Origin: Bacteroidia bacterium
GTDB lineage: Bacteria; Bacteroidota; Bacteroidia; Flavobacteriales; Flavobacteriaceae
Direction: 5' to 3'
Length of the DNA stretch: 12,698 bases
Assembly (NCBI GenBank): GCA_030429325.1
Contig: JAUICT010000023.1
Span: forward strand, 1-12,698
In this document: piece after piece, positions 1 to 8,267 of the stretch
Layout: each line of letters starts with the position of its first letter
How positions within the stretch are numbered: position 1 is the first letter of the stretch
Position numbers and translations under genes: made by a program
Notes under the pieces: generated by a model
The model's database searches: none
The model's input: the letters and a program-made list of their open reading frames with translations, nothing else
What the model was told of the DNA's origin: nothing

Positions 1-1
1 C

Positions 2-484
2 AGTTTTAATGTGGGTAGAATTGGTGGAGGAACTTCGGTCAATTCAATTCCTTTTGAATCTTGGATGGAGGTTGATATGCGTGCCTTGCATCCCAATAAT
101 TTGGATGAAATTGAAAAGCTCTTCAAACTGTCCGTGGATAAAGCTATTTCGGAATATAATTCAAGTGGTATAACAGACGAGGTCACCTATGAATTGGTTC
201 AAATTGGAAATCGACCTTCTGGTGAACTTTCTCCCTCCCTACCCTTGATTCAAAAAACAATGGCTGCTACGAAACATTTTGGTGTAGAACCTAAATTGGG
301 GCGTGGTTCAACCAATATCAACATTCCCGTATCAAAAGGAATCCCTGCTGTTTGTATTGGCCGGGGCGGAAAAGGTGGTGGTGCACACTCCCTTCACGAA
401 TGGTATTTAAATGATGAAACAGGGCCAGCATCCATTAAACTGGCACTATTGATCACTTTGGCCGAAGCAGGATTCAATAAGTAA
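2..484 (+). CDS. M20 family metallopeptidase, C-terminal part (5' end outside window)
   Basis: This is the 3' end of an M20/M28-type zinc aminoacyl- or dipeptidase; the frame is open to the left edge, so the gene starts before the window. The visible 160 residues begin in the dimerisation ('lid') domain, with VGRIGGGTSVNSIP followed by EVDMRA, a pattern usual in M20 peptidases. They end with the second half of the catalytic domain, where the GAHSLHEWY segment carries the conserved late histidine that usually binds metal. The N-terminal metal ligands (HxD, the EE pair) lie upstream and cannot be checked. The stop is followed after 4 bp by the serine hydrolase gene, so the two are probably co-transcribed. 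The exact substrate (dipeptide, tripeptide or N-acyl amino acid) cannot be told from this fragment. Confidence 0.85.
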   Translation, partial: SFNVGRIGGGTSVNSIPFESWMEVDMRALHPNNLDEIEKLFKLSVDKAISEYNSSGITDEVTYELVQIGNRPSGELSPSLPLIQKTMAATKHFGVEPKLGRGSTNINIPVSKGIPAVCIGRGGKGGGAHSLHEWYLNDETGPASIKLALLITLAEAGFNK

Positions 485-488
485 TATT

Positions 489-2132
489 ATGATGCGTCCT
501 TTTTACAATCCATTTTTCCTCCTAGCTTTTCTCTTCTGGGGAATCTCATCTGCCCAATTACCTGCGGATAAAGCTGCTAAAATTGACAGCCTGTTTCTTG
601 AATGGAACCGTCCCAACCATCCTGGAGGGTCCATCGCTATTATGCAAGGGGACAAAACGGTTTTCTCCAAAGCGTATGGTTTGGCCAGTATGGAATATTT
701 GGTACCCAACTCCCCCGGTACTCAATATAATGTGGCATCAGTTTCCAAACAGTTCAGTGCCTTGGGTATTGTACGCTTGCATTTACAGGGCAAGCTATCT
801 ATAGATGATACTATTGACAACTACATTGATCAACTACCAGAGTTTGGTCGAAGAATCACCATTCGCCATATGTTGCATCATACCAGTGGGCTAAGGAGTC
901 TTCACGCGCTTCTTGCCTTGGCAGGATGGCGAGGAGATGATTACAAGACCAATGCAGATTTAAATCGCATTATTGTTGATCAGGAAGAATTGAATTTTGA
1001 GCCGGGAGCGGAATACCTGTATTGCAATACGGGTTATATGTTTTTGGCCAACATCATTGAAAAGGTTACCGGAAAAACTTTTGTGGATTACATGCAGCAA
1101 GAAATCTTTTCTCCCCTTGGTATGGAAAACACCTATGTAGAAGACCAATATAACCGAGTGGTCCCCAATAATGCTACTTCGTATAATTCAACTTTCTCTG
1201 GGTTTAACCGTGCAGTGGAGTATTGGGGTTATGTGGGGTCAGGGAATATGCACACCACAACCGCTGACCTTCTTAAATACCTAAGAAATTTCTATGCCCC
1301 TCTTCCGGGTTGGGAAAAAGCATTCGAACTTATGCAAACCCTAGATCCACTCAACGATGGCAGTCATAACCAATATGCCTTTGGGGTAAATGTGGATAAA
1401 TTTTTTGGAGAAAAGCGTATAAGCCATGGAGGGTCCATTGGAGGGTTCCGTTCCAATGTCGCTGTATTTCCCGAAAAAGAAATCAGTATTGTAGTGCTCA
1501 CCAATTTTTCTAGGTCAGCACCGGCTTCCAAAGTTTCCAAAATTACAGAGATTCTCTTAGGGGATATTGCCCTACCCGTTCCCATATCCGCAAAGAAAAC
1601 CTCAAAGAGCAAAATAAAATCTTACGAAGGGTATTATTGGAATGATGTAACCTTACAGGAACAAAAAATCGAAGTAAGTGGGGACACCCTATTCCTGGAC
1701 AATGGAAATTCCAAGTTTATCCCAGTGGACATAGACAGATTTGAGGCAATTGACAGGGAAAATAAAACCATACTCACGTTTCAAAAAAACGTAATGACCA
1801 TCTTCCGAAACAGCGGAGGTCCTCTGGTTTTTAAAAAATACACTCCCCTGAAGTCGAATGTAAAAAACGCCGAAGAGTTTGTAGGCACGTATTATAGCCC
1901 TGAAATACAAACAGCCTACACCATCCATTTTTCAGACGGTAAACTATACGCCCACCACATTAGGCATGGCAAGTTATCTCTCGACCAAAAGCAAAAAGAC
2001 CTATATACGGGGGAATACCCTTTGAGTGTGCTAAAATTTATCAGAGATGGTGACAGGAAAATAAAAGGTGTACGGATATCCAACGGTAGGGCTCGAAATC
2101 TGTGGTTCCTCAAACAGAGTAATTCGAAATAA
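489..2132 (+). CDS. Secreted serine hydrolase, beta-lactamase/penicillin-binding-protein-like (class C fold)
   Basis: A 547-residue member of the beta-lactamase-related (PF00144-type) serine hydrolases. A hydrophobic N-terminal signal peptide ends near residue 22 (SSA-Q), so the enzyme is exported to the periplasm or cell surface. The catalytic triad motifs are all visible: SxxK as S84-V-S-K87, the Tyr motif Y178-C-N180, and H313-G-G315 as the KTG equivalent. The catalytic domain covers roughly residues 25-360. The remaining C-terminal ~180 residues look like the beta-rich domain common in Bacteroidota homologues. Family members include D-aminopeptidases, D,D-peptidases, esterases and amide hydrolases, and true beta-lactamase activity is not implied. 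It starts 4 bp after the M20 peptidase stop, with a second ATG directly following the first. The pairing suggests peptide turnover, which is inference. Confidence 0.88.
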   Translation: MMRPFYNPFFLLAFLFWGISSAQLPADKAAKIDSLFLEWNRPNHPGGSIAIMQGDKTVFSKAYGLASMEYLVPNSPGTQYNVASVSKQFSALGIVRLHLQGKLSIDDTIDNYIDQLPEFGRRITIRHMLHHTSGLRSLHALLALAGWRGDDYKTNADLNRIIVDQEELNFEPGAEYLYCNTGYMFLANIIEKVTGKTFVDYMQQEIFSPLGMENTYVEDQYNRVVPNNATSYNSTFSGFNRAVEYWGYVGSGNMHTTTADLLKYLRNFYAPLPGWEKAFELMQTLDPLNDGSHNQYAFGVNVDKFFGEKRISHGGSIGGFRSNVAVFPEKEISIVVLTNFSRSAPASKVSKITEILLGDIALPVPISAKKTSKSKIKSYEGYYWNDVTLQEQKIEVSGDTLFLDNGNSKFIPVDIDRFEAIDRENKTILTFQKNVMTIFRNSGGPLVFKKYTPLKSNVKNAEEFVGTYYSPEIQTAYTIHFSDGKLYAHHIRHGKLSLDQKQKDLYTGEYPLSVLKFIRDGDRKIKGVRISNGRARNLWFLKQSNSK

Positions 2133-2261
2133 AACAGCTAGTTAACAGTATTCCTAGACCAGTTATGTTCTATGGGAAGTTGTTGATGTCCAACAGATGG
2201 AGCGGTTTCCATATCATCGGCAAATATAGGGGCTTACTCACTTTAAGTTGTATATAGTGAA

Positions 2262-3020
2262 TTACACCACAATAACTTCAACGTTGTGTTTTTCAAGTGC
2301 TTTAATCTGATCTTCTGTAATACCACTGTCCGTAATCAATTTGTGGATGTGGTTGCTGGTGCAAATAAATGCCATTCCAGATTTGGCAAATTTCGAGCTA
2401 TCGGATACCAAAATTACCTCTTCGGCCAAATTGATCATCAGCTGGTTCAATTGTGCTTCTTCAACATGATGGGTGAACACACCTTTATCCGGTTTAATGC
2501 TATCAACACCCAAGAATAGTTTATTACAGGACAACTGTTTTAGATTTCGCTCAGCCAACGGACCTACCAAAGACATCGAAAATTCCTTGAGATATCCTCC
2601 GGGCATAAACACTTCCAAATTTTCTTGTTGGGCCAAGTTGTTTACTATATCAAGGGCATTGGTAATAACTGTCAACTTTTGAAAGTCACGTAAAAACCGG
2701 GATATCTCAAAAGTAGTTGTCCCTGAATCCAATATAATGGTGTCTCCTTCTTCTATTATTGATGCAGCCTTCTTCCCAATCTTGGTCTTTACCTCCATGT
2801 TCAGTTTTTTTTTCTGACTGAAGGTTAAAACAATATTGTTGGACTTGAATGCCCCGCCATGGGCCCTGACGAGTAGATTATTCTTTTCGAGCTTATCTAG
2901 GTCATTTCTAATGGTGACTTCACTGACACCAAAGAGTTTGCTGAGCTTATTGACATTTACTTGTCCATCCTTATCCAGTTCTTCAAGGATTTTGGCCCTT
3001 CGGTATGCTGTTTTTTTCAT
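2262..3020 (-). CDS. DeoR-family transcriptional regulator, probable repressor of the amino-sugar operon
   Basis: A 252-residue DeoR/GlpR-type regulator. An N-terminal winged helix-turn-helix (about residues 6-57) contains VSEVTIRNDLDKLE and ends in the typical LVRAHGGA. The C-terminal DeoRC sensor domain has the ILDSGTTT phosphate-binding loop near residue 100, a TNALDIVNNL segment, and a DSSKFAKSG motif near residue 210. Members of this family bind phosphorylated sugar intermediates and then usually release their operator. The ATG at 3020 is chosen over the in-frame TTG just before it. The gene is last in the seven-gene cluster but separated from GH109 by about 90 bp with its own candidate promoter, so it is probably expressed both alone and with the operon. 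It is analogous in role to AgaR of proteobacteria; that role is inferred from its neighbours. Confidence 0.9.
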   Translation of the reverse strand: MKKTAYRRAKILEELDKDGQVNVNKLSKLFGVSEVTIRNDLDKLEKNNLLVRAHGGAFKSNNIVLTFSQKKKLNMEVKTKIGKKAASIIEEGDTIILDSGTTTFEISRFLRDFQKLTVITNALDIVNNLAQQENLEVFMPGGYLKEFSMSLVGPLAERNLKQLSCNKLFLGVDSIKPDKGVFTHHVEEAQLNQLMINLAEEVILVSDSSKFAKSGMAFICTSNHIHKLITDSGITEDQIKALEKHNVEVIVV

Positions 3021-3053
3021 CAAAATTCTGTTGGCTTCGGTTAGCTATAAAAA

Positions 3054-3082
3054 CAAATATAACTTTAATCTTATAACCAAAA
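3054..3082 (-). promoter_or_regulatory. Candidate Bacteroidota-type promoter for the DeoR-family gene
   Basis: On the minus strand TATATTTG (3061-3054) matches the Bacteroidota -7 consensus TAnnTTTG. A TTTTG (3082-3078) lies 16 bp upstream as a possible -33 element; the usual spacing is nearer 19, so the fit is partial. Its -7 box is about 34 bp before the start codon, giving a short leader. It falls in the only sizeable gap inside the cluster, which supports an independent promoter for the regulator. Confidence 0.4.
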
Positions 3083-3114
3083 ACTACCAGCCCCCATTAA
3101 TTCCTATTGAAAAT

Positions 3115-4560
3115 CTACCCCAAAATACCCATATTAACCCCTGTAGTGGCTCCTTTTTCCAAAGAAATATCTACCGGAGCATTGCTTTCCCAACTACCAC
3201 GGGTAAAATCAGGAATATCAATGGATTGTGCCCTGTTGGCCACAGATTGCTCACTTAAAGGTGCAATGGCACTCCAAAGTGCAGCATCATAAACGTCTTG
3301 ATCTAAGGGCAATCCATTTCTCAAACAGTCTATAAGTCTCCAATCCATTATGAAATCCATTCCACCATGTCCGCCAACTTTTTTGGCCATTTCACCAACC
3401 TTTTTCACAATTTTGGGCGTGTATTGCTCCTCTAAGGCTTTCATTTCCTCTTCACTAAACCAAGAATGTCCTGTTGCCACTCTTGCAGGAGCGGGCCATT
3501 TGCGGGCGATGCCTTTGGAACCGCTTACCAAATGTATTCTGGAATACGGCCTAGGGGAACTTACATCGTGTTGGATCATGATACTTCTTCCTTTCTTGGT
3601 CTTGACCAAAGTAGTATTCATATTTCCCCTGAAGGTATCATCAGTATACTCTTGGAAAAAGGAGTCTTCCTTGGCCAGTTCCACCGCTTTTTGGTGCATG
3701 GAGAAATCATTGGAGGACAATGAAGTAAGATAGTCCATATTGTCCCCTCTATTAATGTCCATGATTTGGCAGATTGGTCCCAAACCATGCGTAGGATACA
3801 AACTTCCGTTACGTGATGCATTTTCCTTTAGGCGCCACATATTTTCATATCCATCCTTCTTATCAAAATTAAGGCCCACTAAATCATGGATGTAAGCACC
3901 TTCACCATGAATGATCTCTCCAAAAAATCCTTGGCGTGCCATATTAAGGGTCAATAATTCAAAGAAATCGTAGCAGCAATTTTCAAGCATCATACAATGC
4001 TTCTTGGTCTTCTCAGATGTTTCCACTAACTGCCAGCATTCATCTATGGTCTTGGCCGCTGGTACTTCAACAGCCACATGCTTCCCTGCTTCCATGGCGT
4101 ACACGGCCATCGGGGTGTGCAGTGCCCACGGAGTTGCAATGTAAATCAAATCTATATCATCGCGGTCGCACATTTCTTTCCACGCCTCTTCACTTCCCGA
4201 ATACATATCAGGAGTATGTGTGGTGTCTTCCAACAATTTTTTGGCCTTTTCCACTTTTTCAGGAACCAAATCACAAAGCGCCTTGATTTCAACACCTTCA
4301 ATAAGCCTAATGCGACCAACAGCTCCTGGTCCTCTCATGCCAAGGCCAACAAAACCAATACGAACAGTTTCCAGAGCAGGTGCAGCATAACCAGACATAT
4401 TAAATGTCTGCTTTCCGTAATCCTTTGCCGTTGCGGCTACTTCTGTCCCCAATGCGGTGGATGAGGATTCATTTTTGCAAGAAACCAATGCATTGGCCCC
4501 AGCTACGCCAATTCCTGCCATGGAAAGTGAACGAATAAAATTTCTCCTGTTGTTTTTCAT
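3115..4560 (-). CDS. GH109 family alpha-N-acetylgalactosaminidase-like, Gfo/Idh/MocA fold, Tat-exported lipoprotein
   Basis: A 481-residue Gfo/Idh/MocA-fold protein with the sequence style of GH109 alpha-N-acetylgalactosaminidases. These use bound NAD+ in a redox-assisted hydrolysis that releases terminal alpha-GalNAc. The N-terminus has a twin-arginine signal (RRNFIRS, residues 5-11) followed by a lipobox LVSC with Cys28, so it is probably a folded, lipid-anchored periplasmic or outer-membrane protein. The Rossmann nucleotide-binding segment is VRIGFVGLGMRGPGAVG (residues 66-82), with VEVPAAK near 164-170. The substrate-domain signatures HGEGAYIHDL (218-227), YPTHGLGP (255-262), IQHDVSSPRPYSR and GGHGGMDFIMD are characteristic of GH109. 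It follows the amidohydrolase by 18 bp. Placement beside AgaS and a tagatose-type aldolase strongly supports a GalNAc-releasing role. A plain oxidoreductase is the main alternative, since annotation pipelines often call GH109 members so. Confidence 0.88.
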   Translation of the reverse strand: MKNNRRNFIRSLSMAGIGVAGANALVSCKNESSSTALGTEVAATAKDYGKQTFNMSGYAAPALETVRIGFVGLGMRGPGAVGRIRLIEGVEIKALCDLVPEKVEKAKKLLEDTTHTPDMYSGSEEAWKEMCDRDDIDLIYIATPWALHTPMAVYAMEAGKHVAVEVPAAKTIDECWQLVETSEKTKKHCMMLENCCYDFFELLTLNMARQGFFGEIIHGEGAYIHDLVGLNFDKKDGYENMWRLKENASRNGSLYPTHGLGPICQIMDINRGDNMDYLTSLSSNDFSMHQKAVELAKEDSFFQEYTDDTFRGNMNTTLVKTKKGRSIMIQHDVSSPRPYSRIHLVSGSKGIARKWPAPARVATGHSWFSEEEMKALEEQYTPKIVKKVGEMAKKVGGHGGMDFIMDWRLIDCLRNGLPLDQDVYDAALWSAIAPLSEQSVANRAQSIDIPDFTRGSWESNAPVDISLEKGATTGVNMGILG

Positions 4561-4578
4561 AAGGTTGGTTTTAATTTG

Positions 4579-5583
4579 TCAGACTCCGGGAACCCCGTAA
4601 GTGTTGACTGCATTTGAATAAAATATTTTTTCCAGCACCGTATCGGGCAAAGCGAGGCCTTTAAATTTTCCCTTGAATTCCGGTGCCTCCATAGTATTGT
4701 CCGTTGCGAAGAAATCCCAATGGAATTTCCACAAGTGTTCCAATCTATCTGCCACTTCTTGTGCCGATAGCGAACCATCATCAATCACATCGGTACCATA
4801 AATAATCCTGTCCTGGTACTTGACAAAAAAATCCTTTACCCTATTGCGGTCCTGTGCAGCTTGATACTGTACATGACAAATTCGCTCTGCAAGGTCGGTC
4901 ATGGTCTCTGGAAAATCATCCAACCGTTTGGCCACTTCATCCAAATTCCACTCTAGACTGAAAAGGTGCAACCCCACAAACTTTAATTTAGGATGACGTC
5001 TCAATACATTGTCCCTTGCTACAATCTGGGCTTCATAGGAAGGATATTCAGGATTAAGAAACATATGATATTCAGGATGGGCACTAAAATAGTTACGATC
5101 CGAATCCACGGTCATTTCATCCAAAGGCAGCCAGCAGTTTTTGGGTTCTCCTTGATGGCCGATCAAAACTAGATCATTGGCTTGGATGTATTCATATATG
5201 GGGTCAAATACAGGATGATCCAACATCAGAAAATTTCCATTTTCATCCCTGAGCTCTGCATCCATCCCAATATTTTTCCACATCTTCACTCCCTTTGCAC
5301 CGCGGGCTATACCCTGTTTAATTTGTGTCAACACACTTGGCAACCAATCTTCCTTTCCCCATCGTTTCATATCAAAAGAACAGATATAGGCCGCCCGATC
5401 ATTGAAAACCTGGTTCAACTCATGAACTGTGTTTTCTTGCTCTTCCAAAGATGGAAAAAAGGGAATATCGGTATTTATGGACAAGAAATAGGCATCATGG
5501 CCAATGGCCATTTTCATCTTTTCCCCACTTGTTGTATTCAGATGCACATGGGCATCAAAGAATGGTCGTAGCATGGTTTTCAT
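4579..5583 (-). CDS. Amidohydrolase-2 family (PF04909-like) TIM-barrel metal-dependent hydrolase
   Basis: A 334-residue cytoplasmic TIM-barrel hydrolase with no signal peptide. The metal-binding signature is visible: H12-V-H14 in the first strand (FFDAHVHLN), H143 in LIGHQGEP, H206 in FVGLHLFSLEWN, and D265 in IYGTDV. This HxH...H...H...D arrangement is that of the amidohydrolase-2 family, which contains decarboxylases, sugar lactonases and hydrolases of uncertain substrate; it is not the NagA/AgaA deacetylase family. The start overlaps the upstream aldolase gene by 29 bp (20 bp if the ATG at 5574 is used), so translation is probably coupled. Because the operon lacks a classical GalNAc-6-P deacetylase, this protein is a candidate for that step, or it could act as a lactonase. 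The substrate is unknown. Confidence 0.8.
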   Translation of the reverse strand: MKTMLRPFFDAHVHLNTTSGEKMKMAIGHDAYFLSINTDIPFFPSLEEQENTVHELNQVFNDRAAYICSFDMKRWGKEDWLPSVLTQIKQGIARGAKGVKMWKNIGMDAELRDENGNFLMLDHPVFDPIYEYIQANDLVLIGHQGEPKNCWLPLDEMTVDSDRNYFSAHPEYHMFLNPEYPSYEAQIVARDNVLRRHPKLKFVGLHLFSLEWNLDEVAKRLDDFPETMTDLAERICHVQYQAAQDRNRVKDFFVKYQDRIIYGTDVIDDGSLSAQEVADRLEHLWKFHWDFFATDNTMEAPEFKGKFKGLALPDTVLEKIFYSNAVNTYGVPGV

Positions 5584-6397
5584 TCTTTACCATCAATAGT
5601 TTGGTCTTTACCAACTCCGTAACAGCCTCCGTTGCTACTGGAAATACCTTTCTAAGGTCGATTTCCTCATTGCTCCTTAATCTATCTTGGAGTGTTTTCA
5701 TAAAGATGTTCTTGATCTCTGTGGCCAAGTTTATCTTGCATATGCCTAGGGAAATGGCCTTCTGCACCTGATCATGGGGAACACCCGAACTACCGTGCAA
5801 CACCAAGGTTGAAGGGGTAATTGCCGCTATTTCCTTTAAAAGTTCCAGTTGAAGCTTAGGCTCGCTCTTGTAAAATCCGTGGGCGGTACCAATGGCTATG
5901 GCCAAGGCATCAACCCCGGTTTTTTCAACAAAATCCTTGGCTTCATTGGGTTGGGTAAATCCAGCTCCCTCGGTAGATTGACCTAATTTGGCCACAAAGC
6001 CAAGCTCGGCCTCTACATGGGCCTTGTATTGTTTTGCCAATTCTACCACTTCTTGGGTGATGGCCACATTTTCCTCGAATGGGAGTTCACTTCCGTCGAT
6101 CATCACAGAATCGAATCCTGCATCCAAGCATTTGTGTGCCAATTCTACGGAACCACCGTGATCCAAGTGTATCCAACCCGTTACCCCAAACTGTTTAAGT
6201 CCAGAGCGACCTAGATTTACCGCTGTTTCTAGCCCCATATAATCAATGGAACTTTTGGTCAGCTGTAATATAATAGGTTCGTTCAGCTCGGATGCTGCCT
6301 TAAGTACACCATGTAAGGTTTCCACATTGTAATAGTTGGTTGCCAGAAGCCCTCGCCCCTGTTTCGTGAATTCTCTCAGTGTTTGTTTAAGCTCCAT
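5555..6397 (-). CDS. Class II zinc aldolase, tagatose/fructose-1,6-bisphosphate type (KbaY/GatY-like)
   Basis: A 280-residue class II ketose-bisphosphate aldolase, cleaving a ketohexose 1,6-bisphosphate into dihydroxyacetone phosphate and glyceraldehyde 3-phosphate. Family motifs are intact: HLDHGG with catalytic Asp79 and zinc ligand His80, VEAELG with Glu131, IGTAHG with His173, and LHGSSG with His201. KINLATE (221-227) closes the phosphate-binding site. The length of about 280 agrees with GatY/KbaY rather than the longer fructose-specific FbaA type. It starts 2 bp after the stop of the preceding PfkB kinase and overlaps the amidohydrolase start. Beside AgaS and a LacC-like kinase, tagatose 1,6-bisphosphate is the expected substrate; sequence alone does not separate tagatose from fructose specificity. 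Confidence 0.9.
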   Translation of the reverse strand: MELKQTLREFTKQGRGLLATNYYNVETLHGVLKAASELNEPIILQLTKSSIDYMGLETAVNLGRSGLKQFGVTGWIHLDHGGSVELAHKCLDAGFDSVMIDGSELPFEENVAITQEVVELAKQYKAHVEAELGFVAKLGQSTEGAGFTQPNEAKDFVEKTGVDALAIAIGTAHGFYKSEPKLQLELLKEIAAITPSTLVLHGSSGVPHDQVQKAISLGICKINLATEIKNIFMKTLQDRLRSNEEIDLRKVFPVATEAVTELVKTKLLMVKNENHATTIL

Positions 6398-6399
6398 AC

Positions 6400-7350
6400 T
6401 TAGGATGTTGTTTTTGTGTGTTGAAGTTGTTCTATTTTCTTTTGCAAAGCTTTTTTATCCTTGAAAGCTTCCGTGCCTCCTGCCATTGTGGTGTTGATGG
6501 CCCCCATCAAGTTACCGTTCAAGAGACAATCCCCAAGTTCTGCTCCTTGTAGATATTTTGCAATGAATCCTGCATTGAATGAATCCCCAGCACCAATGGA
6601 ATCCACATAAACATCAGCCTTGAAGGCAGACGTTTGGACCCGTTCTCCATTCTTGATTCCCAAACTACCTTTGCTTCCCATTTTTAGGGCTATGGTATTG
6701 GCATAAGGTTCCACTTGTTTTAATGCGTTTTCTACATCATTCGTTTGAGTAAGCCTTAAAATCTCCGCTTCATTGGGCATAAAGACATCAATATATGGAA
6801 GACACTCTTTATAGTCAAAATTCCATTCATCCGCAGGGTCCCATTGTAAATCCAATGATGTGGTAAGTCCTTTACCCTTCACTTTTTTGAAAATGGCCGT
6901 TATATCTTGATGCAGTCCTTTCTGCAAAAAGAAATTGGAAAGGTGAAAGTGTTTGAAGTTCGACATTTCAAACCACGGAATATCCAAAATGGTCATGGCC
7001 TCCATGGCACCACAATAGGTAACGTTGGCTCTATCTTCATCGTAATTCATCACAACGGTAACCCCTGTCTGATGGCTATCCGACCTTCTTACAAAAGCCG
7101 TACTAACATTGCGGTCTTCCAAGGTTTCCAGGATATAATCCCCAAATTGGTCGTTGCCCACCATGCCCCCAAATGCAGTAGAAACCCCCAACGCAGCGGC
7201 ATTGGCCGCCATGATCGCGGAAGAACTTCCCAAAGTGAGTGTAAGGTCGTTGGCCACTATTTCCTTTCCTATCTGGGGAAAGCCTTGAATTCCATTCAGA
7301 ATAAGGTCCACATTGAGCTCCCCAACTACCAGTAAATCGTTTTTAGCCAT
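6400..7350 (-). CDS. PfkB/ribokinase-family carbohydrate kinase (candidate amino-sugar kinase)
   Basis: A 316-residue PfkB-family sugar kinase from the ATG at 7350. The frame is open to an ATG at 7395, but starting there adds 15 residues (MLWTFYHRQ...) unlike the family's N-terminus, while MAKNDLLVVGELNVDLI fits it directly. Visible motifs are the N-terminal GELNVDLI, the GSSSAIMAANAAALG region, VFMPNEAE near 189-196, and the catalytic anion-hole motif SIGAGDSFNAGF (251-262) with Asp256 as base. The start overlaps the preceding kinase stop by 8 bp and the aldolase follows after 2 bp. It is more ribokinase-like than its LacC-like neighbour, so it probably takes a different substrate. With no PTS here, GalNAc or galactosamine phosphorylation is the natural proposal; this is inference from context. 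Confidence 0.87.
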   Translation of the reverse strand: MAKNDLLVVGELNVDLILNGIQGFPQIGKEIVANDLTLTLGSSSAIMAANAAALGVSTAFGGMVGNDQFGDYILETLEDRNVSTAFVRRSDSHQTGVTVVMNYDEDRANVTYCGAMEAMTILDIPWFEMSNFKHFHLSNFFLQKGLHQDITAIFKKVKGKGLTTSLDLQWDPADEWNFDYKECLPYIDVFMPNEAEILRLTQTNDVENALKQVEPYANTIALKMGSKGSLGIKNGERVQTSAFKADVYVDSIGAGDSFNAGFIAKYLQGAELGDCLLNGNLMGAINTTMAGGTEAFKDKKALQKKIEQLQHTKTTS

Positions 7351-8266
7351 GGCACAAAAGTTTGGTTTCTGTCGATGGTAAAAAGTCCATAACATCTTTA
7401 TGTTTTAGCATGCCCAAATCGTCATTGACACAATTGGCAGCTCCAAAGGTCGCTCCATATCGGGCCACTTGCTCCAAGGACATATTTTCGGACAAGGCGT
7501 ACAATATTCCTGCGGTAAGGCAATCCCCACTACCCACAGTACTGATTATTTTTTCCAAGGGTTTCAGGGCATGTACCACTTCTTTTCCATCAGCTAGGTA
7601 AAGTCCTTTTTTACCTTTGGTCAAGGCCAGTAGTTGTACACTATCTCTTAACTCCTCCTGTACTTTTTCGGCGTCATCGGTTCCAAAAAGGTCTTTGGCC
7701 TCATGCTCATTGATATGAAGTCCGTAAAATCCTGTCTTAAGGGCATTCTTTAGTTGGATTCCCGTTCCATCCAAAATTAACTTCTTATTCAATCCCTTAC
7801 AGGTTTGGGCAACAACTTGGCTAGCATTTTCTGGTACGCCTTTGGGCCAAGAGCCCGATAGGTTGACCATTTCCGATAATCCTACCAATTCCTGTAGTTT
7901 TAGGATAAATGATTCCCAGTCTTCAAGGTTTACCGTTGGTCCAGGCTCCAAAATCTCGGTATTGGCGATAGAGGAATCATCCGAACGGAAGGTATAACAT
8001 TGCCTGTTATTTTCTGACAATTCTACCCCTTCAACCTGTATTCCTCTTTTTTCACATTCCTTCTTGATCCATTGGCCTGTGGTTCCTCCCCAAAACCCAA
8101 ACAGGGTGACCTTCTTTCCCATTTCGGCCAAAGCCAAAGCCACATGGGTCGCTTTACCTCCCGGATAGGGTTTTATTTTTTCCATACGATTGACCGACCC
8201 TATTTCAAATTCCTTGAAATAGGCATAACTGTCAATGGATGGATTTGGACAGATACAAAGAATCAT
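7343..8266 (-). CDS. 1-phosphofructokinase/tagatose-6-phosphate kinase-type PfkB kinase (LacC-like)
   Basis: A 307-residue kinase of the LacC/FruK branch of the PfkB family. In this pathway it would convert tagatose-6-phosphate to tagatose 1,6-bisphosphate with ATP. The N-terminal CPNPSIDSY (6-14) matches the NPxxD signature of phosphosugar kinases. PGGKATHVALALAEMG (35-50) is the substrate loop; the usual GGKGxNVA is changed to GGKATHVA. INEHEAKDLFG (185-195) and the ATP/catalytic motif STVGSGDCLTAG (242-253) with Asp248 follow. It begins 1 bp past the agaS-like stop, so the two are tightly coupled, and its own end overlaps the next kinase. A true 1-phosphofructokinase is the main alternative, but the AgaS and aldolase neighbours favour tagatose-6-phosphate. 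Confidence 0.87.
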   Translation of the reverse strand: MILCICPNPSIDSYAYFKEFEIGSVNRMEKIKPYPGGKATHVALALAEMGKKVTLFGFWGGTTGQWIKKECEKRGIQVEGVELSENNRQCYTFRSDDSSIANTEILEPGPTVNLEDWESFILKLQELVGLSEMVNLSGSWPKGVPENASQVVAQTCKGLNKKLILDGTGIQLKNALKTGFYGLHINEHEAKDLFGTDDAEKVQEELRDSVQLLALTKGKKGLYLADGKEVVHALKPLEKIISTVGSGDCLTAGILYALSENMSLEQVARYGATFGAANCVNDDLGMLKHKDVMDFLPSTETKLLCHG

Positions 8267-8267
8267 G

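Noticed and set aside
2133..2261. Possible bidirectional terminator between the convergent hydrolase and DeoR genes
   Set aside because: Only a 5-bp stem (TGTTG/CAACA, around 2180-2195) was seen, with no T-run; too weak to call.
3021..3023. TTG as the start codon of the DeoR-family gene
   Set aside because: An ATG follows directly and the winged-helix domain begins soon after; the TTG adds only one residue.
2836..3258. A 140-codon plus-strand frame across the DeoR/GH109 junction
   Set aside because: It is antisense to two well-supported genes and has low-complexity Ser/Leu-rich composition.
7351..7395. Upstream ATG at 7395 as the start of the second PfkB kinase
   Set aside because: The extra 15 residues do not fit the family, and the ATG at 7350 gives a normal PfkB N-terminus with an 8-bp overlap.
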